From Arctopsyche grandis (taxonomy: Eukaryota; Arthropoda; Insecta; Trichoptera; Hydropsychidae): DNA of 64,000 bases. A model generated the notes under the pieces. It had not been told where the DNA came from. It ran no database searches and worked only from the letters and a program-made list of their open reading frames with translations. The DNA is taken from NCBI RefSeq assembly GCF_051622035.1, contig NC_135359.1, positions 16,987,501-17,051,500 on the forward strand, read 5' to 3'. Positions 1-11,854 of this stretch are shown here, one piece after another. Position 1 is the stretch's first letter; every line of letters begins with the position of its first letter. A program made the position numbers and the translations under genes.

Positions 1-530
1 TTAATCCATATTAAATTACAGTATTGTATCGCATAATACATAGTTTGCGTAATTATGCGTCTAAAATTGTCAACTTTGAATGTAAATTTAATTTTACGAT
101 GTATTATACGGGTGACCGTGAAAAAGTCGAAAATATTCGTTCATCATGCAGTGGCGTGCAGTAAAAGTCTCTCTACCCCCGTCGTACATCCTCACTTAAT
201 TTGCGCGAGCAGGATACAACAGGAACAAGAGGAACAGGGTTTTCCTCCCGTATCCTGCGCGCGCACATTAAACAAGGCTGTGTGACAAAAACAGAAATAA
301 TTTCACCTTTACGATTACTATTAAGAAATAATTTACGATTACTATTAAGAAATAATTTCACAATAATTTCATATATACATATTATACATATATACATAGT
401 ACTGTTTACCATTTTTTTTGATCTTTCGACTTACGATCTTTCGATTTTCGATCTTTCCTTCCGATATTTGCTTTTTCGACCTTTTCACATTCGGTCCCAT
501 GAGGTAGACACGTATTATACATACATACAT
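1..530. repeat. Dispersed repeat with GATCTTTCGA motif, copy A
   Basis: Roughly 150-520 is closely similar to 35750-36015. Both share the region reading through GCGCGAGCAGGATACAAC, the run of C/T around TTCCTCCCGTATCCTGC, and two or three GATCTTTCGA repeats followed by TTCCGATATTTG. A weaker relative lies at 60429-60545. The shared reading frame (motif RGTGFSSRILRAHI) only reflects this repeat and is not a gene. Family and termini are not recognised. Confidence 0.55.
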
Positions 531-760
531 ATTTATTTATTTATTTAACATATTAGCCAAAGTGACATTACAGAGATCTCCAACGCGTCACTGTGGCCGG
601 TCATTCAGTAATAATAACATCATAACAGTAATAATAACTTATAAAAATAACAATATTGACACAACATCATTAAAATCATAAAATCATAAAAAAAAACATA
701 GATAAAATAATAACAATCATTCATATTTAAAATAGGCAATATATGTACCCGTAAACATAC
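531..760 (-). mobile_element. 3' tail fragment of a non-LTR retrotransposon
   Basis: The (TTTA)n run at about 533-548, followed by a segment with GTGACATTACAG and CACTGTGGCC, parallels the 3' UTR of the element at 33311-35263, where a (TTTA)n run is followed by CATTGTGGCATTACAGG. Read on the - strand this is a 3' UTR ending in a (TAAA)n microsatellite. No coding sequence remains. Confidence 0.4.
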
Positions 761-1345
761 GTACTACATATTTCTAAATGCGATAGTAATGTGACCGTAT
801 GTATGTATATGTGCAATTTGTTTCGTTAAATTGGATATTTCATTATCATTTGCATTATTGCAAATTATAATGTTAAATGAATTTACTACGGTTAAATTGA
901 ATTTTAAAATTTAATCAATGTAATTTTTTTAATTTTTAGAGGTCATATAATTCAGCAATCCATAAAATATTTTAACGATGTAATTATTTACCAGAAAAAC
1001 AAAAAAATTATAAATATTTTTCAATCCACCGTATTACAGTAATTCGAATTTCAATATATTCAAATATGCATATTATGTATCCACGCGTTGCATATGTACG
1101 TACATATGTACATGTAGTTGAATAAGTGTTCCAGTTTTTTTTTTTTTTTATTATTGAGACCTCGTTTGCTTATTTCGTTTTATTGAGATACGATCATCGT
1201 ATGCTAATATCAATGTCATTTTTTTATAAGTTTTAACTGGCGCACTGTTTTAAAATTTCAATTTTTGTTAATACTTTAAATTCAATCCGTATTTTGAGAA
1301 ATACACATGTGATTTTCGTCAAAATCTGACTTTCGTCAAAGTCTA
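761..1345. other. Gene-free AT-rich stretch
   Basis: No open frame, repeat boundary or known motif could be supported here beyond short ACATAC/TATGTA runs and a poly-T tract near 1136. Confidence 0.5.
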
Positions 1346-1347
1346 AA

Positions 1348-1836
1348 AGGACTATTTCACACATTGCGATCACGTACAGTTCTGTTACCGAGAGTTGGCG
1401 CGAACAAATGCGCTTGTGTTGTGTTGGTGAATAGGTTTATAGCATGCTGTCTCACTGTATTCAATAATAAATGGCCAAAATGAGCAACATGGCAAAGTAT
1501 GAAAACGATCGGATAAGAGGCAAAATTTTTCCTTAATAGTAATCGTAAGTGAAATTAAGAAGAGGTATGTAAAATCACGCCATGTTCCTTTCGCGCGCTT
1601 CTGTGCGAGTACGAGAACGCGCCAACTCTCAGTAACATACCTATACGATAATCGTTGCCACGAAAATCGCGAATACGGAATATCTGGCACTCAAGTTTTC
1701 GTTTTCGTTAGTATGATATGTAGTTCACGTGTGTCACTCTCGGTGGATGGAATTTTTGGGTGCCAGATGTCCCGTGATCGAAATTCTAGTGATGTGTATG
1801 AGATCGCTTTGTACGGAATAATCGCCGAACGCAACA
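1348..1836 (-). mobile_element. GGTTCGG-end MITE, copy 1, carrying a nested foldback insert
   Basis: Read on the - strand this matches the copies at 15913-16099, 45060-45260 and 48419-48635. Shared blocks are CACATTGCGATC, AAAATCGCGAATACGGAATA and TGGCACTC. Between the first two blocks it carries about 240 extra bases (roughly 1383-1638) bounded by the 19-bp inverted repeat GTTACCGAGAGTTGGCGCG / CGCGCCAACTCTCAGTAAC, so one terminal-inverted-repeat element has inserted into another. The reading frame on the - strand at 1385-1690 is produced by these repeats and is not a gene. Confidence 0.6.
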
Positions 1837-1945
1837 GATATAGGAGGACGGTCATTATTCAACACTAGTGTTGTGTCCGTTGATTTCATCGGGTAGTTTC
1901 GGAAATTAATTGATACACGAATTAAAATAAAGTTATATTATAGAG

Positions 1946-2086
1946 CCCGGAATCTGAAGGGGCTGTTTATTGTTCAAAGATTGTAAATGCATTGTTAAAG
2001 GTTTGCCGAACCTTTTTTACAAAGGATTTACAACAATTGAACAATAGGCGGGACGTTTCCGGCCCCTTCAGATTCCGACCTCTAGT
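1946..2086. mobile_element. Palindromic MITE of the TTGTTCAA family, copy 1
   Basis: The core reads TGTTCAAAGATTGTAAATGC ... TTTACAACAATTGAACAAT, almost self-complementary. It is shared with copies at 45472-45600, 50945-51045, 52822-52918, 52929-53066 and 63425-63548. Outer arms here are CTGAAGGGGC / GCCCCTTCAG. No coding capacity. Confidence 0.7.
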
Positions 2087-2141
2087 TATATATATAAATA
2101 TAATGTAAGGTAATATATATGCACGCGCGCGCACCTATTAA

Positions 2142-2357
2142 GGTCTGTTCATACCTATCCAGCACGACCCGTATCCTGCAGGTGTCATGCAAGTGCGTAT
2201 AGTATTCTTTGGTACATTATATGGACGTATTCATACTCCATTCGCGCATGCGCATTTACGTATTCATGCGCGTCCATATATAATGTACTAAAGAATACTA
2301 TCCGCACTTGCCTGACACCTGCAGGATACGGGTCGTGCTGGATAGGTATGAACAGAC
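2142..2357. mobile_element. 216-bp near-perfect palindromic MITE
   Basis: Arms starting GTCTGTTCATACCTATCC and CAGCACGACCCGTATCCTGC pair over about 90 bp with the right half, around a centre near 2250. ATTAA flanks both ends (2137-2141 and 2358-2362), a possible 5-bp target duplication, though the AT-rich sequence makes chance likely. No coding capacity; superfamily not assigned. Confidence 0.65.
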
Positions 2358-2699
2358 ATTAATTAATTCGGTCAAACATTTTAGTCCACGTGGACAACTT
2401 CACGCAGATTGGTTTTGCTCCTCGTTTGCGTGTATTCATTTTATTATCCCTAGGCACAATATGTACCTACTCCTGGCATTCTAAAATTTGTTTTTTTTTT
2501 AAACCGCCATCCTGGTCGACGCGTCCACCACATACCCACATACATACATACATCGCGTCCGTTTTTATATATATATATATATTATAAACAAGTTTGAATG
2601 CACTTTCCGACACTTGGCACGTTACGATTCCTTTTAATTGTTTTCGATTTGAGACCGGCCAATGCGGCAAAAGTGACATTTTGACATTGTGAATCTGTA

Positions 2700-2990
2700 C
2701 GAATGGTAAATTCGAAAAACGGCTCGCGTGTCGATGGTTATGCTCGCATTAAAGGGTTGGTCTAAAACCGAGGGTGCGTCAGTTGTGGCGCAGAAACGCG
2801 CCTGGCTGGTCGTGCGTCGTCGCGGTAGGGCTTCGCCCCCTCCGGAGCCCCTGCCGCCCCGCCCCGCCCCGCCCCACCCCACCTCACCCCACCCCACGCG
2901 CCTCCGGGTCGCCATTTGGATGTAACACTTCTGCGGTTCCCTTCTCTGTGTTTTGGGCCATTCATTCATTCATTCATTCATTCATTCATT
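2700..2990. promoter_or_regulatory. GC-rich island, candidate promoter or 5' exon
   Basis: About 2770-2925 is markedly richer in C and G than its surroundings, with repeated CCGCCC / CCCACC tracts, CpG-rich flanks and a downstream (CATT)n run at about 2960-2990. It lies 2.1 kb upstream of the desaturase splice acceptor at 5037, which shows that this gene has at least one upstream non-coding exon. A promoter or first exon here is an inference; no TATA box or initiator could be fixed. Both strands have open frames through the tract, which is expected for simple GC-rich sequence. Confidence 0.3.
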
Positions 2991-5036
2991 GTCCCTTTTT
3001 CTGTATCAATTATGAGGCACTCCCTATCTGTTGCTCTGCTCAATATTTCCCCCCACACTTACCTCATTGATACATCTTCATCTTTGTTAATCATTTAATC
3101 GATACAAATCAATTTCATATGTATATATGTATTATACGCACGTTACATGCCCAATGGTAGCACCCAAACCGACATTCAGTTTGGCTACATAGTAATCAGC
3201 TGAATAATGTCAAATCCGTTCCCATCTATCAAGTACATAGTTGATGAATATGTAGGTAAAAAGAATAAAATTACACTTGTACTACCTTCACAAATTGAAA
3301 TCGTCTTTACACAGCTTTTTTTACGACTTCTGGATGATCCCACGGATCCTTCACCTTTTACATACAAATTAGTTGATTGCTATTAGCCTTGAATAAAAAA
3401 AACATTAATAAATTATACATGTAATTATATGTATGCATACATTACAATGAATCTGCATTTGCCATTGAAGTTATATTTTCACCAAAATGTATCAAACAAT
3501 GCATTTACTATTCCACTTTGGGGTATCGGTGAAACTATAACGGTATTCACAAACGGATGTTCCAGTGACATTCAACAGTGGAAATGTATCTGAATAGGAT
3601 TTCACTGGCAATAAATATACTTTCTGTGACAAATATATGTATGTTACATACTTTGAGAAAATTACTCATCATCTAAATCTTGAACACTATTCAACGTATA
3701 CATATAATATTTAAAAAATTTCATCGGTGATCATAATAATCATGTATAAATATTATTTCATCACTATAAAATTTTCCCCAAGTTCGTATTTTAAGCTTTA
3801 TATATATATATAAAAGTAATGTTTTCATCCATATATTTCTTTAACACGTTATAAAACAGAAATTTCAAGTTAATTACAGTGTTGTGTGTGAAAGCAAACA
3901 TTGATAAATGCTAGTACTGTTGAGTCAACTTCAATTGTCCTTACAAAATGGAATATATAATGTTGGATTTATCAATATTAAACGAGTTTGAAGCACCACT
4001 TCCATCACACCCGTCTTAACAACATTGTATTATTCATGGTGTATATCGTACACATGTGTAGATTGATTAATTTCCTTTCGTATCAACGATCACATTGTAT
4101 ACACGTGTATTCAATTGATTTGAATTGTATTACTATTCTCCAAATTAATTTTTAAGCTATTTTGAATAATAAAAATCTGTCTCATCATACATATGAAACT
4201 CAATAAACAATGAAACATTTTCTTGTCCATTTGTTAACACTATTTGCACAAGGTTCGGCTTAGTTGTTGGCAAAATAATTAAGTGTGAGCTAAGTGGTGC
4301 AAACAAAATCAATAGTTTCGTAGGAACTGTAGTTTAAGGTCATGGCTGAGCATATGTTTAAAAGGAAAGGCACGTGTTTATCTGCAAGATATTTACTTTG
4401 CATAATACTTAATACGTGTATACTTTATTTATACTCAGTGTAAATATTTTCGATGTTTATATAATTTTTTTCTCGTTTGAATGAATTAGGTTGAGATTGG
4501 AGTTGTAAGAAATGTCTTAACCCTAACTTTAGGAACATAAATATTACAATATATGATTGAAAATCTACTAAAGACTCCCCTCCCCGGTCGTAATATAGAT
4601 TATTATCGTTTGAATAGTTGATAAACATCATGTTATTCAAAGTTATCTAATCATTATTGGATCACAGATATATAAGTTGATTGTATCGAAATTTTCCCTT
4701 GACATTTCACATTGTCTAAAAGTGTATTTGTATTATTGTATTGAATTGCTCAAATTTTAATGTAACAACTCGACAATCTTCAGATCTCGCTAACTCTCTC
4801 CCTCTGTCTATTACTTGAATTTTGTTCAACACACTTGAATCCAATTTTCAAATTGAATCATTTCAAAAGAATTCTGATTGCCTTTCATCGGAGACTTTTG
4901 TCGTCAGTGACCGCTTTATGGACTGAGGCCGAACACATCCTCAATTTAATAGATTTCCCGTGTTGCAAAAGATCGCCAATTTATACGTTCTATCATTATC
5001 TTGCATATTCTGTAATTTTTTTTTTTAATTTATACA
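2991..5036. other. Presumed 5' intron or upstream region of the desaturase gene
   Basis: AT-rich sequence without a supportable coding frame or recognised repeat. It ends in a pyrimidine-rich stretch and TACAG at 5036, an evident splice acceptor 15 bases before the desaturase start codon, so at least its 3' end is probably intronic. Confidence 0.45.
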
Positions 5037-5051
5037 GTTATTTGTACAAAA

Positions 5052-6355
5052 ATGGCGCCTTATTCAAATAGTGAGGTCAGTGGAGGGCTATTTGAAAATG
5101 ATGCTGAAACCCCCGACTTGGGAATCAAGGAACCAGCACAAAAAACCGAAGTCACTGAAAAGAGGGAAATAAAACTAGTTTGGAGAAATATTATTTTGTT
5201 TGCCTACCTGCACGCAGCAGCTTTATATGGGGGTTATCTCTTTTTGACTTCCGCCAAATGGCAAACAGACGCCTTAGGTAAAAACATTTTTATCTTATTT
5301 TTCCTAAATTTATATTAAATATTATTAACATTATTATAATAACTTCCGTTTCTTTTATAGCTGTTTTACTATATGTAATGTCTGGATTGGGTATAACAGC
5401 CGGAGCACACAGACAATGGGCGCACAAATCGTACAAAGCTAAATTGCCTCTCAGAATTATACTTATGCTCTTCAACACCCTCGCTTTCCAGGTAATTTTT
5501 GTAGATTTTAATCGTACTTATTTTGAATATCTAACAATGCTTCAATTTTTTATGGAATTCATCTGTTTTAGGACTCGGTTATTGATTGGGCAAGGGATCA
5601 CAGAATGCATCATAAATATAGTGAAACCAATGCTGATCCCCATAATGCTACAAGAGGCTTCTTCTTCTCTCACATCGGTTGGCTTTTATGCAGAAAACAT
5701 CCAGAATTGAAAGAGAAGGGCAAGGGACTCGACATGAGCGATCTGTATTCTGACCCAATACTTCGTTTCCAAAAGAAGTAAAACTTATATAATTTTTTTT
5801 AAAAATAATAGAATAATCCCAACAGAATCTCATATATAACTATTTGCTCTTAGGTACTATCTTTATCTGATGCCTTTGGTTTGCTTCATTATTCCAACAT
5901 TGATTCCTGTGTATCTTTGGAATGAGACATGGACCAATTCATTTTTTGTGGCCACACTCTTCCGGTATACATTTATTTTGAATGTGACTTGGCTGGTAAA
6001 TAGCGCAGCTCACAAATGGGGCAACAAACCGTATGACAAGAGTATCAACCCGGTCCAAAATCTATCGGTAGCAGTATTTGCATTGGGAGAAGGATTCCAC
6101 AATTACCACCACACGTTCCCATGGGATTACAAAACTGCAGAACTGGGAAATTATTTCAACTTTACGACTGTATTCATCGACCTATTCGCTAAAATCGGTT
6201 GGGCCTACGATCTCAAGACTGTATCGGATGAAATTATAGAGAGGAGAGTACGAAGGACGGGAGACGGCACCCATCACTTGTGGGGCTGGGGCGACAAGGA
6301 CCAACCTCAGGAAGAGATCGATCATGCAACCATTATCAACAGAAAGGATGACTAA
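5052..6355 (+). CDS. Acyl-CoA delta-9-type desaturase (fatty acyl desaturase)
   Basis: Membrane di-iron enzyme of the endoplasmic reticulum that puts a double bond into saturated fatty acyl-CoA, using cytochrome b5. Coding exons join as 5052-5277, 5361-5491, 5572-5777 and 5854-6355, all with GT..AG borders and phase kept, giving 354 aa, a normal length. The three histidine boxes are HRQWAH (92-97), HRMHH (129-133) and HNYHH (270-274), plus the fourth metal-site motif NSAAH (237-241). WNETW and the segment [10 protein letters not shown] before the second hydrophobic pair are also typical of insect desaturases. Hydrophobic segments flank the boxes in the usual four-helix pattern. The start ATG follows a splice acceptor at 5036 and gives the expected N-terminus. 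Insects have several paralogues, some used in pheromone or cuticular lipid synthesis; regioselectivity cannot be read from sequence. It is convergent with DCAF13. Confidence 0.95.
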
Positions 6356-7766
6356 TGAAATAATTAATCGACAACTTTGTTATTTATCGTTCATTCTAGT
6401 GTATCATCCATCAGTATTGTAATGGAATGGTCTGAGAGATATTCATGTTGGCTGTGCTGGGTAGATTCCCCTATAACATAAATTAGCTTAAGCCGTAATT
6501 TTAATATTTCCACTAGCTTTTTAAGATCAACAGGTTTTTCTACAACAAAATCATATCAAAGTTATTTATTTTTGTATTCTTCGTATGGATAACTTGAAAA
6601 TGTACGAATCTTTATTTACTCAAGCACAAAGGTTTATTTTTATTTTTTTGTTGTGAATGTCTACTACTACTCCTTACACTTAAGTGTATATTTATTTGTG
6701 GTATAAAAGTCGTGTGAAGTGACTTGTTTGTAGATAATAATTACTGTTAAAAAAAATATATATATATATAATTTAAGAATGTCGCCGAAGCTTAAATGGA
6801 ATGGTTAACAGCTAACGAACTCTCGAAGCGCTCTTGACTTGATGTTCAAATATTTGTCCTAAAATTTTATGTCATATCTGGACGTTCATGTGTGTGTGTG
6901 TGTACTTCGCTTAATTTTAAAAGAAATATTTTTAATAGATTTTCTGACGAATGTACTTTTTACACACTCGCACACAGAGTATATCGATCGATAAATGTAT
7001 TTTGTCATATTATATGTATGTACAATAAGAATCGTTGACAACTTTGATGTTGGTGAATTACGACACTTTACAATCTCCCTAATATTTTTGATAGTCTTTT
7101 TTTGATTTTTGTACTTCTCATTCAGATGTGAAAGCATTTTATAAATAGATTTGGAATTTAAATTAGTTTAAAATGTTGCAATGTCTACAGGGAACACTTT
7201 ATGAACCAAAAAATAAGACATTTTAATATACATATATTCTGTAACTTTTGAAATGGTTTCACAGGCGATTGTATCATGTTATTTCATTAGTATTGTATAT
7301 GTATTATTATTACATGTTAATATAGTACATGTATGTTCTAAAATTAAACCAGTGAGAACTATACAGGAAAAAGTTTTTCTTTTATAATCCTTAAATTAAT
7401 AGCAACATATGTTATTATTGTATTTTACTACTAGAGATGTAATAATTTGAGCGACCATAGCCTTGAGGATTCATATATCACATCAACGAGTACTATCAGT
7501 ATACATAAGTGCAATGCTGTGAATGAATTAATTTCTTTTATATAATTAATTCATATTTTTATTCACAACATTGACTATTGGATTTAACATTAGCACTTCA
7601 ACTTTTATTATTGATGACCAATTTCAAGAAGTACAAGATTCCTTATATGTAACTGTAAAACGGAAAGTATGTAGTAAAAAGTTAAAAATTCAATTACCCA
7701 AATACATACATATGTATGTAATACTTATTACCAAAAATTAAACAAAATGTGTTATGGAAAATGTTT
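6356..7766. other. Convergent intergenic region, 3' UTRs of desaturase and DCAF13
   Basis: Separates the convergent desaturase and DCAF13 genes. It must hold the desaturase 3' UTR, but I could not fix a canonical AATAAA near the stop codon. It contains a short TA tract near 6756 and TG/TATGTA runs. No open frame has family features. Confidence 0.5.
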
Positions 7767-7771
7767 TTATT
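7766..7771 (-). promoter_or_regulatory. Poly(A) signal AATAAA overlapping the DCAF13 stop codon
   Basis: On the - strand the hexamer AATAAA covers 7771-7766 and contains the TAA stop at 7769-7767. Downstream sequence has a T/G-rich stretch (TTTTGTTTAATTTTTGG) within about 40 bases, as expected for a cleavage region. If used, the 3' UTR would be only a few tens of bases. Other signals further down cannot be excluded. Confidence 0.45.
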
Positions 7772-9441
7772 TTTCTTCTTTGATTACATGCTTCTTCCTT
7801 TCTGAAACATATGCAACGGCTCCAGGTTTACTATGTGCACGGCGATTGGCTTCCTTGCGTTTCAATTTATCGTGAATAGTTCTCAATTCGTTTCGAGCGT
7901 TATGAACATGGCTTGGAACTTGTCTATGACGGGCTATCCGTTTTATCTGTGGATGAGCGGCGAACTTCTCTTTTAGACTTTCACCATAATTCAAAGCTGA
8001 CTTTTCACGAGGCTTCAACTATACCAAAGAAACATATGTATAATAGATAATAAAATAATAAATGAATTGGTAATGACAAAATAACTTACAGCTCCAAGTT
8101 TTTCTGATGCCCTTGCTTTCCATATACGTATGTTCATCTCATCAGATCCACTCAGTATATATTTGTCATCCAATGACCACTTAACACAAGTGAGTCTTTG
8201 CATTCTCTTTGTGTGGTATATGTCTCTGGAGTGACCGCCGATTGCTTCAAATATTCGGATTGTTTTATCATAACTGGCTGACACGAATTGTATTCCTGTT
8301 GGTGAATAATCTACGTCGATTACGGCAGATACGTGGTCTTTGTGAACGTTCAGAGGATGTTTTAATTGACGAGCATCGAAGGTGTATAGACTATAACACA
8401 ATTTCAACAGTGAATTTTAAATATCGACTATACAAGTTAATATATAATAGAAAATAATACTCACTTATAATCCTCATTGGCTACAGTAAACATGAAAGCC
8501 TCCATTGGATTCCAGGACAAGGAATTTGAACGCATTTCCATAATAACCTTACGGACAGGACCAGCCTCACGACTGTCATATATTATTATACTACGATCAC
8601 TGGCACAACAAGCTAGTAGATTTGTTTGTACCTAAAATATAATAAAAATTAGATAAAGACAATACGAAGATTGTGATTTTATTGCATTCAATAATTGGAT
8701 TGATTTTTTACTTGATTGAAGGCAACGTGGTGTAAGCTATCAATGCCCCATTGGAAGGTTTTAATCGGTTCGCTTCTAGATTCTTCCCACAATTGACAAA
8801 TTTCACCACAAGTTGCAAATATGGGATTAGAACGATGATGCGATATACCGGTGACCATTGATTTGCTTAAAACGGTATCTAAAGGTTCTTCTTCTTCTCC
8901 AGGATTCGGCAGTTCGACATTCCAAGTTTTAATGGTGCTATCGTCACCGACTGTGATAAATCTTTCACCATCGGGCAAAAAACAAATTTGTCGCACGTAG
9001 CCCTCGTGAGCTAAAAAGCTTTTCACACATTTTTGAGTTGCCAAATTCCAAAGTTTGACTTCCCCATCGACAGCTCCACTTGCAATGAGAGACAGTTGCT
9101 TTGGATGAGTGGCCATACAAGATACGCCATCTGAATGACCGTCCAAACAACCGATGAATGGTTTTGCGAAGACCCTTTCTAACTTTGTAGCATTCAATGC
9201 CCGGACATATTCTCTAGGAGTCTCCAATGGATGGAGTCCAGGATCGTAGTTCCGTTGAACTGTAATTAATTAAAAATGAACTCTGGTGAATTTGTGAATG
9301 ATAAAATTAAAAATATAACCTCAAATCAATATTGTTATATTAGCACCTAAAATCGTTAGCATATACGATACCTTTATGAAGATCCCTAGTGGTGGCTCTC
9401 AGGTATTCGTCCGGGTTACGACTGATTGCTTTGACACGCAT
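7767..9441 (-). CDS. DCAF13: DCAF13 / Sof1, WD40 ribosome-biogenesis factor
   Basis: Nucleolar WD40 protein of the U3 small-subunit processome, needed for 18S rRNA maturation; in animals it is also described as a CUL4-DDB1 substrate receptor. Coding exons on the - strand are 9441-9372, 9259-8712, 8631-8465, 8390-8090 and 8018-7767. Phases agree and give 445 aa, the same length as the human protein. The N-terminus (VKAISRNPDEYLR, then NYDPGLHP) and the block ALNATKLERVFAKPF are family hallmarks. WD repeats fill about residues 60-360, with HSDGVSCMA, WNLATQKC, DYSPTG and IRIFEA visible. The C-terminal Sof1 domain includes ASEKLG, LKEKF, IKRIARHR, HSKPGAV and ERKKHV and is lysine/arginine-rich. 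All exons are open and nothing looks degenerate. Expression is likely constitutive. Confidence 0.96.
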
Positions 9442-10416
9442 TTTGGGCCACGGTTGGACGTCAACCACACGTGTCAACTGTCACTGCAATGGGAACTGCG
9501 TTTGTCAACTTTAGTTTGACTGCAGACCCTAACAAAACTATATACGACCATGATTACAATATATATATATAAATATTACAAAATTATGATAATAATTTTT
9601 ATTCTATTAAAACTTCACATAATAGAGAAATTGGGTTTTTTAAAAAAAATAATTTGCTGACAAATGAAGAATGAATTTGTTTTGTTAACATTTTGCGTGC
9701 TCTAATCAATTTTCAATATTGTTAGTTTTGTTTATTTGATTATATGCATTTCGGTGAATGGAAAAATGCACTCGAGATAGTTGCACTCTCGAGACATCCA
9801 AACTTTCAAAAATGCTCAAGAAGAACTAAATTTATTTATTACAATATGTAAAAAGATTATACTTCAGGTGAAAATAAGGCGGATCTTCATATTAAGCACA
9901 CATATATGTATATGAATATCAAAAACCGTAACCAGAACTTCTAGTGAACACAGTGATGTGCCCCTATTGATTTTCATGCGTTTCCGGAAACCCGTTAGAA
10001 ATCTAAAAATTCATATAATTTTTGTCAAAAATTATACAAATCTCGAAAATTGTTTTCGACAATTACAACTTCGAAAAGGTAGCATTCAATTTCATAGCAG
10101 GTAAAGACAAAATACATTTTTTCGAAATACATATATACAAATTGAAAAAAAATTGGAGACCCGTTGTTCCAAAATTGGGGAGACACCACTAATCGAACGT
10201 CTACCTGTCTACAGGATTTACTTGACACTTTATTTTCAAAATGTATTTTTGTGAATATGCATATTTAAATATATAAATCATACCTGCTATCTCATTTTGA
10301 TTTTCAAATATGTTCTGATCCGGTGATTTTTACTGATCCGGAGTTTTTGTTCTTTGTGCAATATTTTGGTTGAAATAACAAATGGTCGTGATTTAGCTAT
10401 TTACGTCTTCATAATA
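9442..10416. other. Upstream region of DCAF13, no gene seen
   Basis: The first part (9442-9540) should hold the DCAF13 promoter and 5' UTR. The stretch 9758-9840, with CTCGAGA and ATGCTCAAGAAGAACT, is repeated in inverse orientation at about 63925-63995, so it is a dispersed repeat. The rest is AT-rich and shows no supportable gene. Confidence 0.5.
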
Positions 10417-11004
10417 AATGGCAGCGTTAACACTAGCGGTTGATACCGCGGTATTTGACGGCGTAGAAACATACAGCGTGTTCCAATCTTTCACCAATCG
10501 GCGAGCCACACGACGCCCCTCCATAGCTCGGGCAGTACCCCTAGGATTGCCTTGGGGGGATGTCGTCGATATTTCAGAGAGCGTGTCGCGAACATATTTA
10601 CGACATTTGCTCGGCTCATTACTTTATTCAATTATCTTTCTATTTACCCGGCTTCGCTCGGTATTTGTAATATAAACCGCTTAAACATGGCCAATCTAAT
10701 GTGGCAGCTCCCCAGGTACTGGCCGTAAACCATCGTGTGATACCGCTTCTTCTGTCATAACAAAATGCAGTGCATACCATCACCTCATAACCACTTTATT
10801 GTTCAATTATCGTACTCTACTCATAACTGGTCATCTAAACACGGAACTTTTATTGTTCGCAGCACACCCACACCCACACCCACACCACAGCCTTCTACCA
10901 ATCGAAACTCCAAGCGAGATGACATGACTAAACTACACCGTCACTTCTCTCGCCCTTCTCCATATATATGTACATATATACATATATGGGGGTGGTATAT
11001 GAGT

Positions 11005-11140
<136 letters not shown>

Positions 11141-11322
11141 GTTATATATATATCACAAATGAAATTATTTTATTTAAAAAAATCAATATAATACAAATAT
11201 ACATAAAAAAGAATAACAAAGATAGTAAAAAAATAAAAAGCAAGAAAGAAATATGTATAGTAAAAAAACAAGTAAATAATAATGATAATTATATAGGTTG
11301 ACCTACCACGGTGTCTACAAGG

Positions 11323-11820
11323 TTACAAGGCTGTTCTTCTTTTCTCATCGAAGAAATACTGTCGAAACTCGTCTCTGACTGTTTTTGCATCTGACTTAGC
11401 ATTTCGATTAAAAGAAGTGGAAAGGCTAGTTATTGTGTCTTTGTCTTCTTCTAATGCAATATCATCAGCTACTAATACATATGGAAAATTCGTCGTGGTG
11501 TTGGGCAATGGACATGGCTCTGGCAAATTTAATTTGCGTTATTCATAGAGTTCCCAAAATTTCGTATAGAATAAAACTCCACCATCTGAGATTTTTCCGT
11601 TTGTTCCTACATCAATCATGATGAACTCTTTTCTCGCATTAACCAAAGCCATGAGGACAATTCTATAAAAGCCTTTATAATTGTAGTATGAGGGACCCGA
11701 CATTCGAGGTTTAATAATTTCAATGTGTTTGCCATCTAGACTTCCAATGCATCTGGGAAAATTGTAAAGTTTTCCAAATTCATTTGCGATTTCGATCCAT
11801 TCTGCATCTGTTGTTGGCAT
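11323..11820 (-). pseudogene. PIF/Harbinger transposase (DDE_Tnp_4) remnant
   Basis: On the - strand the frame runs from 11820 to 11323 with one in-frame TAA at 11541-11539. Upstream of the stop are the family blocks CIGSLDGKHIEI (first catalytic Asp), YYNYKGFYRIVLMALV and GTNGKISDGG (second Asp). After the stop, in the same frame, come LPEPCPLP and FPYVLVADD, then a jump to the C-terminal block AKSDAKTVRDEFRQYF. This means the segment between VADD and the C-terminus, including the last catalytic acid region, is mostly deleted. The fragment starts right after an acceptor-like TTTTCCAG, so it looks like one exon of a larger gene (usual length about 400 aa). It is inactive as it stands. Confidence 0.85.
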
Positions 11821-11854
11821 CTGGAAAATTTTAAATTTAAATTTTTTTTTTCAG

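Noticed and set aside
6886-7137. 83-codon - strand frame near the desaturase 3' end
   Set aside because: Low-complexity, with Lys/Asn/Thr-His runs from AT-rich and (GT)n sequence; no gene features.
10418-10675. 85-residue frame duplicated at 13607-13350
   Set aside because: The duplicate arises because the two arms are inverted copies. On its own the frame shows no domain, and the opposite frame looks more protein-like.
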